A stretch of DNA of 64,000 nt from assembly GCA_033032865.1 (NCBI GenBank), contig JAWHQI010000049.1, positions 1,178,001 to 1,242,000 on the forward strand, in the 5' to 3' direction. The notes below the pieces were generated by a model. It had not been told where the DNA came from, did no database searches, and worked only from the letters and a program-made list of their open reading frames with translations. A program made the translations under genes and the position numbers. This stretch comes from Dactylorhiza incarnata. Taxonomy: Eukaryota; Streptophyta; Magnoliopsida; Asparagales; Orchidaceae. Of this stretch, positions 1 to 10,645 are shown in pieces (the first letter of the stretch is position 1; the number at the start of each line of letters is the position of its first letter).

Positions 1-191
1 ACAATGTTATTGTTATGTGGTCATGACTATTATTCATAATTTGTCATGATATCTCATATGATGCCTATATTAAGTTAACAATTATTTGTTATGTTATCAT
101 GACTGTTATTTCATATATTGTCATGACAGGTTTTTGTGGTTATGTATCTTAGACATGGTGTATGTTCTACCTTCTTCAAATAGGGGGAGAT
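1..191 (+). mobile_element. 3' internal end of copia element E, copy 1
   Basis: Matches 8560-8750, the non-coding tail between the E extra reading frame and its 3' LTR. It has two degenerate copies of a segment containing tgtcatgac and ends in the purine tract ataggggga that primes plus-strand synthesis next to the LTR. Confidence 0.8.
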
Positions 192-1553
192 TGTTGGGAA
201 TATTGCCCACATTGTTCCCTTGATTTGAAGAGGCATCACACTCAATGCTAAGTGCATATTTTATTTGATAAACCCTATTTTACAGCATGTATATGCAGGG
301 TTAGGTTATTCTAAACAATGGAATAGTTTTGTGGTTTTACTGTCAAAATCACTGAGATGACAGCTTGGTCTCAGCTGAACTGCTGAGACGCAGCTAGAGC
401 TGCTGAGAAGGAGTCTTTCTAAGCTGAGCTGCATTTAGATAAAATTCGATGAAAAGACTAACTGTTTCAGCGGATCCACTGAGAAGAACACAGATTCAGC
501 CGCTGAGACTGAAGACTGTCTTAGCCCAACCGCTGAGACAGATTCGTATTTGAATAAAGCACTAGCGGGATCTGATTTTGGCGAAAGTGGCTGGAAAGCA
601 AGATAACCTTTTCTAATCATGTTCATGTTGTTTCAGGGCCCTCTTTAGAGCCATTGCAGATTGGAGGGAGTATAAAAGAAGATGCTAGGTAATTATTGAT
701 GCAGTGGGAAAATATTCTGAAAGAAAAGCTACTGTGTCATTGACGGCTTCCACAATTATTTCTCAGCCTGCTTCCTGAAGCTACAAGCAAGTATCTGAGA
801 TAAGATATCCTGATTCAATCCTGAAGAGCAAGTAGATCATTCCTCATCAACTGAAGAAGAAGATCATATAGAAGCAAGGACTGAAGCTACTATCATTCAG
901 CCCTGCTTTAAGACAGTACCTGCTGTGCATCAACAACAGAAGACCAGAGCTGAAGTTTAAATCTTGTCGGTCCTCTATTGTATAAGCAAACATTATTATC
1001 TCTGTAAGAACATTATTGTTCAGATTTGTAGGGCTATTGATCCTGAGTGTGTATGGCTGTTGAGACTAAGTGTGTTGCGTTGTTGAGCCTGAGTGTGTAG
1101 GGCTGTTGAGCCTAAGCTTGTAGACTTGTACTCCCATCTTGAGTGTGGATCCCTGAGGAGATCTGAGGTATGGCTTCTTGATAGGCTTGTGGTAAGAAAT
1201 CAGGAGGATTTCTGAGGTGTAGGAGTTGGAGCACTCTAAGAGGTAGGGTTGTTGATCCTGAGGTAGGGTTTGAGCAAACCTAAGAGATCCTGAGGGATCT
1301 GAGTTGTAAGCTCTTAGAGCTGAGTTCTTGGCAGAGGTTGCCTTGTCTAACACACTATTAGAATGGTGTAAAGGGAAAGTGGACTACCCATAGACACACT
1401 GTCTTGGGGAACCGCTATAAATAGTTGTGTGTTATCTGTGTTGTGCATTTACATTATATAATCTCTAACAACAGCTAGCAGTAACTAAGAAAAATCAAAG
1501 AAACCTATTCACCCCTACCTAGGTGAATTAGACTACTACCTAATAAACTATCA
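192..1553 (+). repeat. 3' LTR of copia element E, copy 1 (uninterrupted)
   Basis: Begins TGTTGGGAATATTG directly after a polypurine tract and ends CTATCA, 1362 bp. The interrupted copy (8751-9723 plus 52460-52848) adds up to exactly the same length, which supports both ends. TATAAAAG lies at 671. Bases 352-545 upstream of it are dense in CTGAGA/TCTCAG. Bases 1195-1325 form a run of small stem-loops (for example AGAAATC with GATTTCT, AGATCC with GGATCT). A box TTGGGGAACCGCTATA at 1404 also occurs in LTRs F and J. Confidence 0.88.
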
Positions 1554-1638
1554 TATATGTACTTTATTTTTTATTTAACAGCATGTTTGAAATCACTTAA
1601 AATTATTTGTAAAATTTGTTAAGATAAATAGGGGAGAT
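1554..1638 (+). mobile_element. 3' internal stub of copia element F, copy 1
   Basis: AT-rich stub ending in the purine tract aaataggggaga just before LTR F. It is what remains between the E insertion and the F 3' LTR, and it shows that E inserted into the 3' region of F. Confidence 0.7.
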
Positions 1639-3256
1639 TGTTGGGAAAAACACCCTTTGATTTATATTACAAATTATTTTCAAGTGATTTCATAATCTAG
1701 GATGTATTACCCGTGTTGTATAGAATGGGTAATTTGCTCATTTGATGTCCTAGGTTGCCATACTCACACTAGAGTATTAAAACCTGTCCAAAATAAGTAC
1801 AAAATTCAGTTGAGTTCAACTTGCGTCGAATAGAAGTCGACGCAGCTTCGACTGAAAGTCAAAGCAACTCCGAATACAAGTAGAAGTAACTCAGCCTGAT
1901 GTCCAAGTCAATGCAACTTCGAGATATACTTGACGCAGAAGACAAAGCCAGTCGAACCAGTATTAGAAGTCGACGCAACTGCAACTTGAATTCGACGCAA
2001 AAGATGAAATTCAAAGTCTAAGTCATCAATTCGACATATACGTCGATAAAGACTCGACACAACGTCGATATCTGAGTTCAATTCAAAGAGGAGAGGAATT
2101 CTAAGCAGCTTTTATTAAACTCGGAGGTGCATCAACTAGAAGGAAAATGTATTCGACGCTGTGTTGAATACATGCACAGAAATAGAATACTTTCTATATT
2201 CTTTTCTGATGCCTTTTCAGAATGTATTCAAGGATTAAATTTGATTTCTAACAGTTTATTTATTGCCAAGAATGGAATGGAGTACTCCAAAGAGACAACA
2301 AAGGCATTCTTGGAAGTTATTCAAATTCAGAATGACGGGTCGTGAACAGGAATAGAAAGAAACATTCATTATCCAATGGACATTCCTTCTGAGTACAGAA
2401 CAGAAGAGGAAACAAAAGCAATCACTATTTGACAAAGAATTAGAATACAGAGGAAGAAAGACAACACAACCATTCAAGTTATTCAGTCTTCTTCTTCCAC
2501 AAGCACTCTCTGTCTCTCAGAAAGAACAAGGAGAATATCTCTGTACAGGAAAAATACAAAGGTTTTGCTTCATCTCACTTACAGCAGAAAGCCATCAAGA
2601 GTACAGAGAGATCATCAGGATCACAAGCTCATATGTCTTGCATTCTTTTCTACCTCAAGCAAGGGTTCATTCAAAAACAGATTCTGAAGAACACCAACAG
2701 AGGAAACATCTCTACAACTTCTTCTTCTTCTTTTCTCCCTGTCACATTCTGTAACTTGAGTAAAGAGTTTTTAGAATCCCCCTCCAAAAGATTTAGTGGT
2801 TCAAGAACTCCATATCAAAAGATCTTGATTGGTTTTAAGAGTCTCCTTATCAAATGACTCAGTCCTTCGTTCGAAGCGTCTCCTTATAAAAGGACTCTGT
2901 AGGTTGTTCTAAGAGTCTCCTTACCAAAAGACTTAGTGGTTCTAAGAGTCTCCTTATAAAAAGGCTCAGGCGTTGTTTAATGTATTCCTACCAAGCTGGT
3001 TGAAGAGTGGATGTAGCCAGATTTTGGGGAACCACTATAACTTTTGTCTTGTGTTATGAATTTTTGTCTTATCCATTTACTTATTTTTATTTCAGTAATC
3101 TATGTTTATTTTTTCCTGAGTTGGTATTCTGATTGCATAGTCATTAGAAGTTTTTATTGTGTGTGCATATTTAGTGTAAAAGTTTCAAATCTCTATTCAC
3201 CCTCCCCCCCCCCCCCCCCTCTAGAGAATACTCAGAGGTTACGTTGGGCACTTTCA
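1639..3256 (+). repeat. 3' LTR of copia element F, copy 1
   Basis: Begins TGTTGGGAAAAACACC after a purine tract and ends CACTTTCA. Bases 1805-2070 are dense in TCGACG words. Bases 2835-2970 contain tandem units of about 35 bp in which GAGTCT and AGACTC flank a CCTTATCAAA loop. TTGGGGAACCACTATAA occurs at 3024. A cytosine run near 3207 differs in length from copy 2. The exact 3' end could be up to 3 bases further right. Confidence 0.82.
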
Positions 3257-3559
3257 ACAATCAAGGAACATGTCAAACCAGAGCAGGAAACTATTCAATG
3301 GGAAGAAAATGTAGCAACTTTAGCCAATAAAGAAGAAGAGATCAATATGGATATGAATCCACTAAACAGTTTACCAAGAACTAGAGCAACTCTAAAGAAT
3401 CTCCCTCCATCTCAAGTTTTAGGAGACATGACTGAGGGAGTGAAGACCAAAAATCAACTCACAAATATGTCCAAGTTGTAGTGTTTCCTATCTCAATATG
3501 AACCAAAGAAGTTTGAAGAGGCAGACAATGATCTCCACTGGATAGCTGCCATGTAAGAA
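3257..3559 (+). pseudogene. Fragment of copia element L pol (integrase to reverse transcriptase linker), copy 1
   Basis: The translation contains SQYEPKKFEEADND followed by HWIAAM, the conserved segment that joins the integrase tail to the start of reverse transcriptase in Ty1/copia polyproteins. Here it is only about 100 codons, cut on the left by LTR F and on the right by LTR K. Copy 1 has an in-frame TAG at 3479 where copy 2 has CAG, and both copies have TAA right after HWIAAM. It is the oldest layer of the nest. Confidence 0.75.
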
Positions 3560-4852
3560 TGTTGGGTATTATAGCCACAAAAACCTTGATTTGAAGAAGT
3601 GTCCCTTTAACTAAGATGAATTGATATTGTATTTGATGTGGCATCTTAGTTATGTGTTTGTAGGATATTAATTGCTAAGTACAAACCAATGTCAGGTTTC
3701 AATGAGTCATAAAACACGGGCCTCTCCAATGTAATTCCTTATTGTGTACACCAAGGTGTTGACTCATGTGAAATCTCTCTATTGTGGTGTACTTCATTTT
3801 CAAACAATATGGAGGAGTCAAGCTGAAGTAGTTGTTGTGTGCAGGACTGGAAGAAAAATATTCCAAGTCAATTCGTCGAGACATCTCGAGAAGACTCGAC
3901 GAATTCATCGAGTCAACTCGAAAAGACTCGGCGAATTCGTCGAGATTATATGACAAGTCTCTTGAATTACATCAAGTCTTTTCGTCGAGTGAAAATGTGT
4001 TCACTCGAGAACACTCAATGAATTCGTCGAGTGGCCTGCTAGTTTCTCGAGTACAATCAACGAATTCGTCGAGTGTACTCGACGAAATCAATGAATGTTC
4101 TCAGCTACAATTTCTTCCCGTCTCAGCATTTTGCTAAGTCCGTTTCGTCGAGTCATTAAGTGAATTCGTCGAGTAATCATTTATTTCACGAGTTCACTCG
4201 ATGAATGCTGACAGAGCGACTTCTTTTCAAAATCTCAGCTGGCTTTCCATTTTAGGTCTTCTCCATGTACAGTACACGTGGAGGTCCCTCCTTAAGCTTT
4301 ATTTATATCCATTTGAGAAGGATCTATAAATACATACAGGTTATTTTGTTCAACCCTAATTGTGCCCATTTTTAGAAATCGGAACAAGTCTGTCGGCCTT
4401 CTTCGTTCTCGCAAATCGACATTGTTGATGCCGACAAAGTTCTTGCATGATCCTTCTTGAAGAAAAGATTCAACTAGATCTCTGATCTCTGTCTTCCTCA
4501 AGTTCTTTTCAGATCTAGTTGTCTCCTAAGTTTTTCAATACAGGTTCTCTCAAGACAAGATTTCTTCTTCCTCCTTTCAAGATCCAGATTTTCATTTCAG
4601 TCAAGGAAGAAGAAGATCTATTATTTTTAGATTTGATCAAGTTAAATCTCTTTGAGATTTTAGAAATTGTTTCTCAATCTAGAGCTTTTTAAAAACCTTT
4701 ACAATATTTTGTTAGGAGAGTTTATTCTCCGTGTTGTAGGAAGTTTACTTCCGAGTATAGGAGTTGAGGCTCCGATTTTTGGTGGGAGAGTTTGTTCTCC
4801 GAGTTTGTAGGAGTTGTATATTCAGAGTTGTAAGATTATTTTAATTTGAGAT
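3560..4852 (+). repeat. LTR of copia element K, copy 1 (3' part missing)
   Basis: Starts TGTTGGGTATTATAGCC directly after the L pol fragment and is cut by LTR G. Bases 3874-4205 carry about a dozen copies of TTCGTCGAG or its complement, upstream of TATAAATA at 4325. Bases 4715-4800 hold four consecutive small stem-loops with different stems: GGAGA/TCTCC, GGAAG/CTTCC, GGAG/CTCC, GGAGA/TCTCC. Its own coding region is not in the window. Confidence 0.75.
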
Positions 4853-5078
4853 TGTTAAAATTTTGTAGTAGGATCGAAGACAATACAGTGGAAGACTTCA
4901 ATTCAATTCAAAACAGTTAACCAGTGACAATGAAGGAAAAGAGAATCTTAATGGACTATCCTTTTACAATGTGTTGCATACATGGCGAGACATGATTTAT
5001 AAGAGAAAACTTAGATGAGAAGAACAAGCAACACAAGCATCTGGCGGTTAAAAAAAACTGAGACGGCCCAGACCGCTT
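4853..5078 (-). repeat. Truncated LTR of copia element G, copy 1
   Basis: Matches the first 227 bases of the complete G LTR at 56142-57397 and then stops abruptly after agaccgctt. What follows (5079 onward) is unrelated, so this is a deletion or recombination end rather than a true LTR end. Confidence 0.75.
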
Positions 5079-5535
5079 TAGACATAATACAATCACATCA
5101 AAGACAATGGTCACATAAATAAAGTTTAGAAATAATATCATTGCATTTATTACTTGAATTTATTGATCTTTGGTTTTGCATAAAAAGGATTCATGACACA
5201 CTATTCATAATCAATCCTTTTATTATTATTTTTTGTAATATCTTATAGCAAGTTGAATATCTAATTTATAAAGATGATATAAGGTGATTGTAGGCAATGA
5301 ATGTAAGAAAGATAGATAGGTCATCAAAAATAAAATATGACTTTGAATTTTGATCAATTTGATTTATAATCTCATTAAGTTTTAAGAGATCAAATCATAT
5401 TTCCAACAATATATTAGATGACCATGACAGCTTAAAATAAAAAAATAAAAATTAAAAGACATTAAAGCATATCATGAAGTAGAAAATTTGTATATATCAT
5501 TTTGAAAATATTCTACTCCATGCATTTGGTGATAC
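5079..5535. other. AT-rich stretch without a recognisable gene
   Basis: No open frame of note, no LTR end and no tandem repeat is visible. It lies between the broken G LTR and the H1 gag fragment and may be a decayed part of H1. Confidence 0.5.
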
Positions 5536-6433
5536 CTAATGAATAAGAGATTTAGGTATCCAAAGGGGACCATGTGGGATGGTTCCTTTGGGTACCCAAA
5601 TATAAAGTGTTGACTTTTGCGGAGACAAGGATGGATAGACCCTTTCTTTTAACATTAGTGCATCATTCTTAAGTATGGGTCTCCATTCATACCTTGGACA
5701 AACATTATTTTTTGTTTTCAAATTTCCATAATCATTTACTTGAATATTTGGATAAAAATGATTTTTGAATTTATAATTTGAAGGAAATTTGTTTGTATTT
5801 AATTTTAGGTTGGGAGAAACATGATTTTGTAAATAATGCTGATTTTGATTTTGATTTACAAATCCTTTATGTTCCTTACTCCCATTATTAAACTTAGTTA
5901 AGATGTTCATATTCATATTTAACTTGTTTTTAGATATAGTTTGATATTGTGAATTTGTATTTACAATTTTAATAAGCAAGTTCATTTTTTATTTTAATTC
6001 ATCATTCTTGATCTTTAAATTATGTCTAGCTTTATTATAAGCGATTGTGTTATTTTTAAGAGTGGAAAGAATTGAATCAATATGATTTTGATAGTTTTCT
6101 ATATTCATCAAATGTTTCATCCATCTTTTTAATTTCAATTTTATAGTCTTTACACTTAGCATAATCATTTTTCAAAGATGAATTTTCTAAACATAATCTT
6201 TCATTTTGTTCTTTTACCAAAATAAACTCCTTTTCAAGTTTCTTGTGTTTCTCTTTTAATTCATTATATTTTACACAAGGTGTAATGTTTTCAACTAAGC
6301 AGCCATGGATAGAACTAGATAAATTAGAATTTGATTCTTCATTAATTTTTGCCTTTAAATTTTTATTTTCTAAGCGCAAATGTTTATTAGCATTTTTTAA
6401 TTTCTTAATTTTGTGCTTTGTAGTTTGAAGCAA
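5536..6433 (-). pseudogene. Copia H1 gag-to-pol remnant, coiled-coil and linker part
   Basis: Two minus-strand frames. 6077-6433 encodes a lysine- and glutamate-rich heptad-like coiled coil, as seen after the Gag core in one group of plant copia elements (compare H2 at 61194-61448). 5536-5985 is asparagine-rich and ends with YIWVPKGT, a counterpart of QIWVPKAS in H2, which lies just before the protease. No protease, integrase or reverse transcriptase follows, so the element is truncated on its 3' side. Confidence 0.6.
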
Positions 6434-6559
6434 TTGTAATGTAGAAATAGAATTACATACAATAAGTTATTTTGATTTCCTTACAGCGCTTGTGGATCAG
6501 GCAAGAATTGAACATGTTGTTCCTTTGTCTTCTTCATCTTCCTCTTTCAAACAAGAGTT

Positions 6560-7006
6560 TCAATCATCCTTTCTGCTTGATGAGCATTCTATGGATCCAT
6601 GATTTGAGTAGCTTTCTTGAATATTTGTGCAAGCTTGTATGTTCTCCAATTCTTCTGTTTGTTCCATACCTTCAGAAGGAGAATCATAAGTCCTTTCAAG
6701 AAAATTCCAAATCTCATAAGCGGTAGGTAAAGTATAAATAAGTTTGAAAATATTTTGGTCTAACGCACAAAATATACTATTCATTGATTTTGCATTTAAA
6801 ACAATTTTGTTTCTAGTTAGTACACTAGGTGGCTTTTTAATAGTAATATTCCAAACATTTTCATCTAAGGCCTTAAGAAAAATTTCCATTAATGTTTTCC
6901 ACCCTTTATAATTTTTGTCCATAAATAAAGGTGGTGATAATCCTTTTTCATTTACATTAAAATTTTCCCCACTCGTAGAAGCGAGATCATGATCAAGAGA
7001 CGTCAT
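6560..7006 (-). pseudogene. Copia H1 Gag N-terminal domain
   Basis: Starts at ATG 7006, a short distance downstream of the H1 primer site. The protein contains PPLFMDKNYKGWKTLMEIFLK and later TAYEIWNFLERTYD, the pattern of the Gag domain of plant Ty1/copia elements (UBN2/DUF4219 type), which forms the virus-like particle. It is 148 residues, less than half of a full Gag, and the tail after residue 110 looks scrambled, so an internal deletion is likely. It is separated from the downstream coiled coil by about 130 bases with a frame change. Confidence 0.7.
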
Positions 7007-7041
7007 TATTCCCGGTTCTTAAGCCGATTTGGAATAATCTA

Positions 7042-7080
7042 GCTTTGATACCACTTGTTGGATTTGGAATAATCTAGCCA
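7042..7080 (-). other. Primer binding site and LTR end of copia H1
   Basis: On the minus strand TGGTATCAAAGC at 7053-7042 follows an LTR end CCAACA. This is the initiator Met-tRNA type primer site, with an A where most elements have G. Only about 25 bases of the LTR remain before the sequence changes to element E near 7080. The 18 bases at 7061-7078 are repeated exactly at 7026-7043 on the other side of the primer site. Confidence 0.7.
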
Positions 7081-7194
7081 ACCGGTTCGTGCTGATCACA
7101 CTGATGAATATGCAAAGGCTGCTGAGAAGAATGATCAAGCTGAGGGGGAGCATGGTATCCCTGCTCTAACTAGGGGGAGCATGAAGTGCATGTA

Positions 7195-8376
7195 ATGGAG
7201 CCATCCACTCTAAATGAGTGTGATGAACAAGCCCTCCAAAAGATAAGCATACCCACAGTGGTAGCTGAAAAACAGCAATCCGCCATTGCTGAAGTACAAC
7301 CCTCCACCTCCACAATCTCAAATGAACTTATCCTCAGTTCCATAAGTACACTTATTGATGGTCATATGACATCAATAAAGGAATATATTAACAAGTCCAT
7401 TTCTTCAGTCAAGAATGAAATGATGTCTGAAATTCAAGTAATAAAGGAAGAAACTTGTTACCTTAATAGGCAGATGACCAAGTGGTTTGACCTTACTGAA
7501 AAATTTGTGGTAGCTCAGAATACAATACTGAGATCAATGGACAAAAGTCTGCATCTCTTTGAGCAAGACATGAGTTATGTCAAGAATTATGTGAGTAAAA
7601 CTGATGAGGTCATAGAGAAGGCCTCAAACCACATTAAAGAGTATGTGTGGTCAACAACAACAACAATAACAACAACAAAAATTGGAGAGGCAGAAAAGAT
7701 GAAGGATGAACTGAAATCAGACCTAGAGAATGCCTTCCAAACCCTATCTGGGTCAGTTGTTGCTGCCTCCCAGAGTCTATAACAAAAAGTAGTTGAAGAA
7801 CCCAAAAAATGGGAGGAGATCAATGCTGAGACCAATTCTAAGTTGGCCCTCAAAGTTCTGCAAGGAACAAGGATAACATTGAATCTGCCTCTGCTAGATA
7901 ATCTAAGAAAAGAATATTTTGATTTTGAGGCTCAAGCTAAGGTTGCTCAAGATGCTCAACTTGCATCAAGGAGGAAAATAGAAGGTGTCATGCTAGCAGA
8001 ATAATTCATGGCAAAGAATAGGAAAGAGCAGGCCAAGGACCTTGATTATGAGCATTGGAGTGATGACTACAAGGATATCATTCTGAATGCATGGCTGCAT
8101 CATGTCCAGATCTGCAAAGATATTGACAGAATATATCCTGCAGAAGAATGGATAAAGCACCTTGGGAGGAATTCCCAGAGGGGAAGGGTCTTCAAAGAGA
8201 ATCTTGTAAGAACAATCCAAAAAGGATGCCTACAAGATATATTCCCAAGTCATCTGTATTTTAAAAGGCAAGACAAAAAGAGAAAAATAGCTGAGATGAA
8301 AGTTTTTGCTCCAAAACAGGAGCCTAATGAAGGAGGTGCAGAAAGCTCAAGTGCAGCAAAGAAAAGAAAAACTTGA
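7195..8376 (+). pseudogene. Extra reading frame in the 3' region of copia element E, two stops
   Basis: One frame from ATG 7195 to the stop at 8376, about 393 codons, broken by TAA at 7780 and TAA at 8002. Residues 40-190 are predicted by eye to be coiled coil with a low-complexity threonine run near 160. The last 120 residues are aromatic and basic (HWSDDYKDIILNAWLHH) and end in a lysine-rich tail KKRKT that could act as a nuclear signal. I do not recognise the family. It sits between where pol should end and the 3' LTR, the place where some copia elements carry an extra or env-like gene, but no signal peptide or membrane segment is visible. Both stops could come from single base changes. 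Confidence 0.55.
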
Positions 8377-8750
8377 AATAATGTATTTAGTTTTTCATAT
8401 GAATTAAATGTAAACTAAAAAATGTATTGACAGTTGATCATTACTGAAATTGTTTCTTAATGTTTGGAATGATGTCTTGTGTTGATAAGCCAACATTAGT
8501 CAAGCTTAATATTGTTCTATATTAATGTTTTATATATACTGTGGTGCCTATATGTAGTTAACAATGTTATTGTTATGTTGTCATGACTATTATTCATAAT
8601 TTGTCATGATATCTCCTATGATGCCTATATTCAGTTAGCAATTATTTGTTATGTTATCATGACTGTTATTTCATATATTGTCATGACAGGTTTTTGTGGT
8701 TATGTATCATAGACATGGTGTATGTTCTACCTTCTTCAAATAGGGGAGAT
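8377..8750 (+). other. 3' non-coding tail of element E, copy 2
   Basis: AT-rich, with two degenerate copies of a segment containing tgtcatgac and atgcctatatt. Ends with the purine tract ataggggaga at the LTR. Matches 1-191 from 8560 on. Confidence 0.7.
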
Positions 8751-9723
8751 TGTTGGGAATATTGCCCTCAATGTTCCCTTGATTTGAAGAGGCATCACAC
8801 TCAATGCTAAGTACATATTTTATTTGATAAACCCTATTTTACAGTATGTATATGCAGGGTTAGGTTATTCTAAACAATGGAATAGTTTTGTGGTTTTACT
8901 GTCAAAATCACTGAGATGACAGCTTGGTCTCAGCTGAACTGCTGAGACGCAGCTAGAGCTGCTGAGAAGGAGTCTTTCTAAGCTGAGCTGCATTTAGATA
9001 AAATTCGCTGAAAAGACTAACTGTCTCAGCGGATCCACTGAGAAGAACACAGATTCAGCCGCTGAGACTGAAGACTGTCTCATCCCAACCACTGAGACAG
9101 ATTCGTCTTTGAATAAAGCACTAGCGGGATCTGATTTTGGCGAAAGTGGCTGGAAAGCAAGATAACCTTTTCTAATCATGTTCATGTTGTTTCAGGGCCC
9201 TCTTTAGAGCCATTGCAGATTGGAGGGAGTATAAAAGAAGATGCTAGGGCATTATTGATGCAGTGGGAAAACATTCTGAAAGAAAAGCTACTGTGTCATT
9301 GACGGCTTCCACAATTATTTCTCAGCCTGCTTCCTGAAGCTACAAGCAAGTATCTGAGATAAGATATCCTGATTCAATCCTGAAGAGCAAGTAGATCATT
9401 CCTCATCAACTGAAGAAGAAGATCATATAGAAGCAAGGACTGAAGCTACTATCATTCAGCCCTGCTTTAAGACAGTACCTGCTGTGCATCAACAACAGAA
9501 GACCAGAGCTGAAGTTTAAATCCTGTCGGTCCTCTATTGTATAAGCAAACATTATTATCTCTGTAAGAACATTATTGTTTAGAGTTGTAGGGCTATTGAT
9601 CCTGAGTGTGTATGGCTATTGAGACTAAGTGTGTTGTGTTGTTGAGCCTGAGTGTGTAGGGCTGTTGAGCCTAAGCTTGTAGACTTGTACTCCCATCTTG
9701 AGTGTGGATCCCTGAGGAGATCT
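8560..9723 (+). repeat. Copy 2 of the duplicated block, left part
   Basis: Aligns with 1-1163. It is interrupted at the GATCT site by element D and continues at 52455. The right part runs to 56368. Confidence 0.85.
8751..9723 (+). repeat. 3' LTR of copia E, copy 2, left part
   Basis: 973 bp starting TGTTGGGAATATTG, with TATAAAAG at 9230, cut by element D right after GATCT (9719-9723). The missing part resumes after the second GATCT at 52455-52459. Confidence 0.88.
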
Positions 9724-10645
9724 TGTTGGGTTTTTCTAGATCCATACATCGTATGTATGCGCAGCGGAAATAAACAGAAACAACCCAAAAAAGACTTGTA
9801 TCGGCCATGAATATTGAATCAAGAAGTTAATAAAAATACTAGGCAAAAATTACCTTAGTGGGATTGGATCAAATCCAACCTAGATGCTCCACGAGTTGAA
9901 TCCTGTCGTCGGCTGTGCGAGTCCTCACGTAGAATAATGTCTACGTCTCTACAGAAGTCCACACGAGCCGGGAGAACGCCAAATCACGTCGCATGCAACT
10001 CGGAAGGAAGAACAACTGCACCTTGCACTTCCACGAACTGCTAGGTTCGCTCCAGGAAGAACAATGACGACGACGATCGCCGGAGAGGAGGTCGGCGGAG
10101 GCGAACTGGACGGAACACCTTCCGTCTAGGGTTCGGGCGAGAGCGGAACGCTTCCGTCGGCTAAACCTTTCGTCAGTTATGAGAACCCTAAAAGAAGATC
10201 TATTTATACCCAACGCATAAACAGGCTTCTAGAAGAATTGCTATCCGCAGACCACACAGCAGAATTGGGGGTTCTGTTACTATTTGTCGGGATTCCACGG
10301 AACAGCATTCGTCGAGTTTTCACGGAACAATCTGACGAATTCCGACGAATCATGTCAGACGGCAACATTTGCCGAGTGAAGAGTCTCTGTGACAATTCGT
10401 CGAGATTCCACGGAATGATCCGACGAATTCCGACGAATCCAATCAGACGGCAACATTTGCCGAGTGAAGGGTCTCTGTGACAATTCGTCGAGATTCTACG
10501 GAACAATCCGATGAATCCGACGAATCCGACGAATTCTATCCGTGTAAACCCGACGAATTCAGACAGCAACATTTGCTGGACTTTCCCCATTCTAGATGGT
10601 GATTGGTAACCTTTACCAACACAGTCAATCTTCCAACTTCTCCAC
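9724..10645 (-). repeat. 3' LTR of D, piece 1
   Basis: Matches 51462 onward. On the minus strand the TATA box is the complement of TATTTATA at 10201-10208. Upstream of it (10260-10560) lie TTCGTCGAG-type words and an 88-bp tandem unit (starting near 10354 and 10442). Ends with TCCAC 10641-10645, the left target duplication of A. Confidence 0.9.

Larger units (their letters stand above)
1..5078 (+). repeat. Copy 1 of a duplicated nested retrotransposon block
   Basis: The whole stretch matches 8560-9723 joined to 52455-56368. Base 1 aligns with 8560, and the match ends at 5078 and 56368, inside LTR G. A hand comparison of about 780 bases (1561-2340) gave about 23 differences, roughly 3%. The same junctions between E, F, L, K and G occur in both copies, so the cluster was nested before it was copied. 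Copy 1 has no insertion at the GATCT site that element D occupies in copy 2. The left end lies outside the window. Confidence 0.85.

Noticed and set aside
435..626. 63-codon minus-strand frame, repeated at 8994-9185
   Set aside because: It lies within the U3 of LTR E and crosses the CTGAGA word array.
5079..5535. Possible host sequence
   Set aside because: AT-rich with no gene or repeat signal; it adjoins H1 and is more simply a decayed part of it, though this cannot be shown here.
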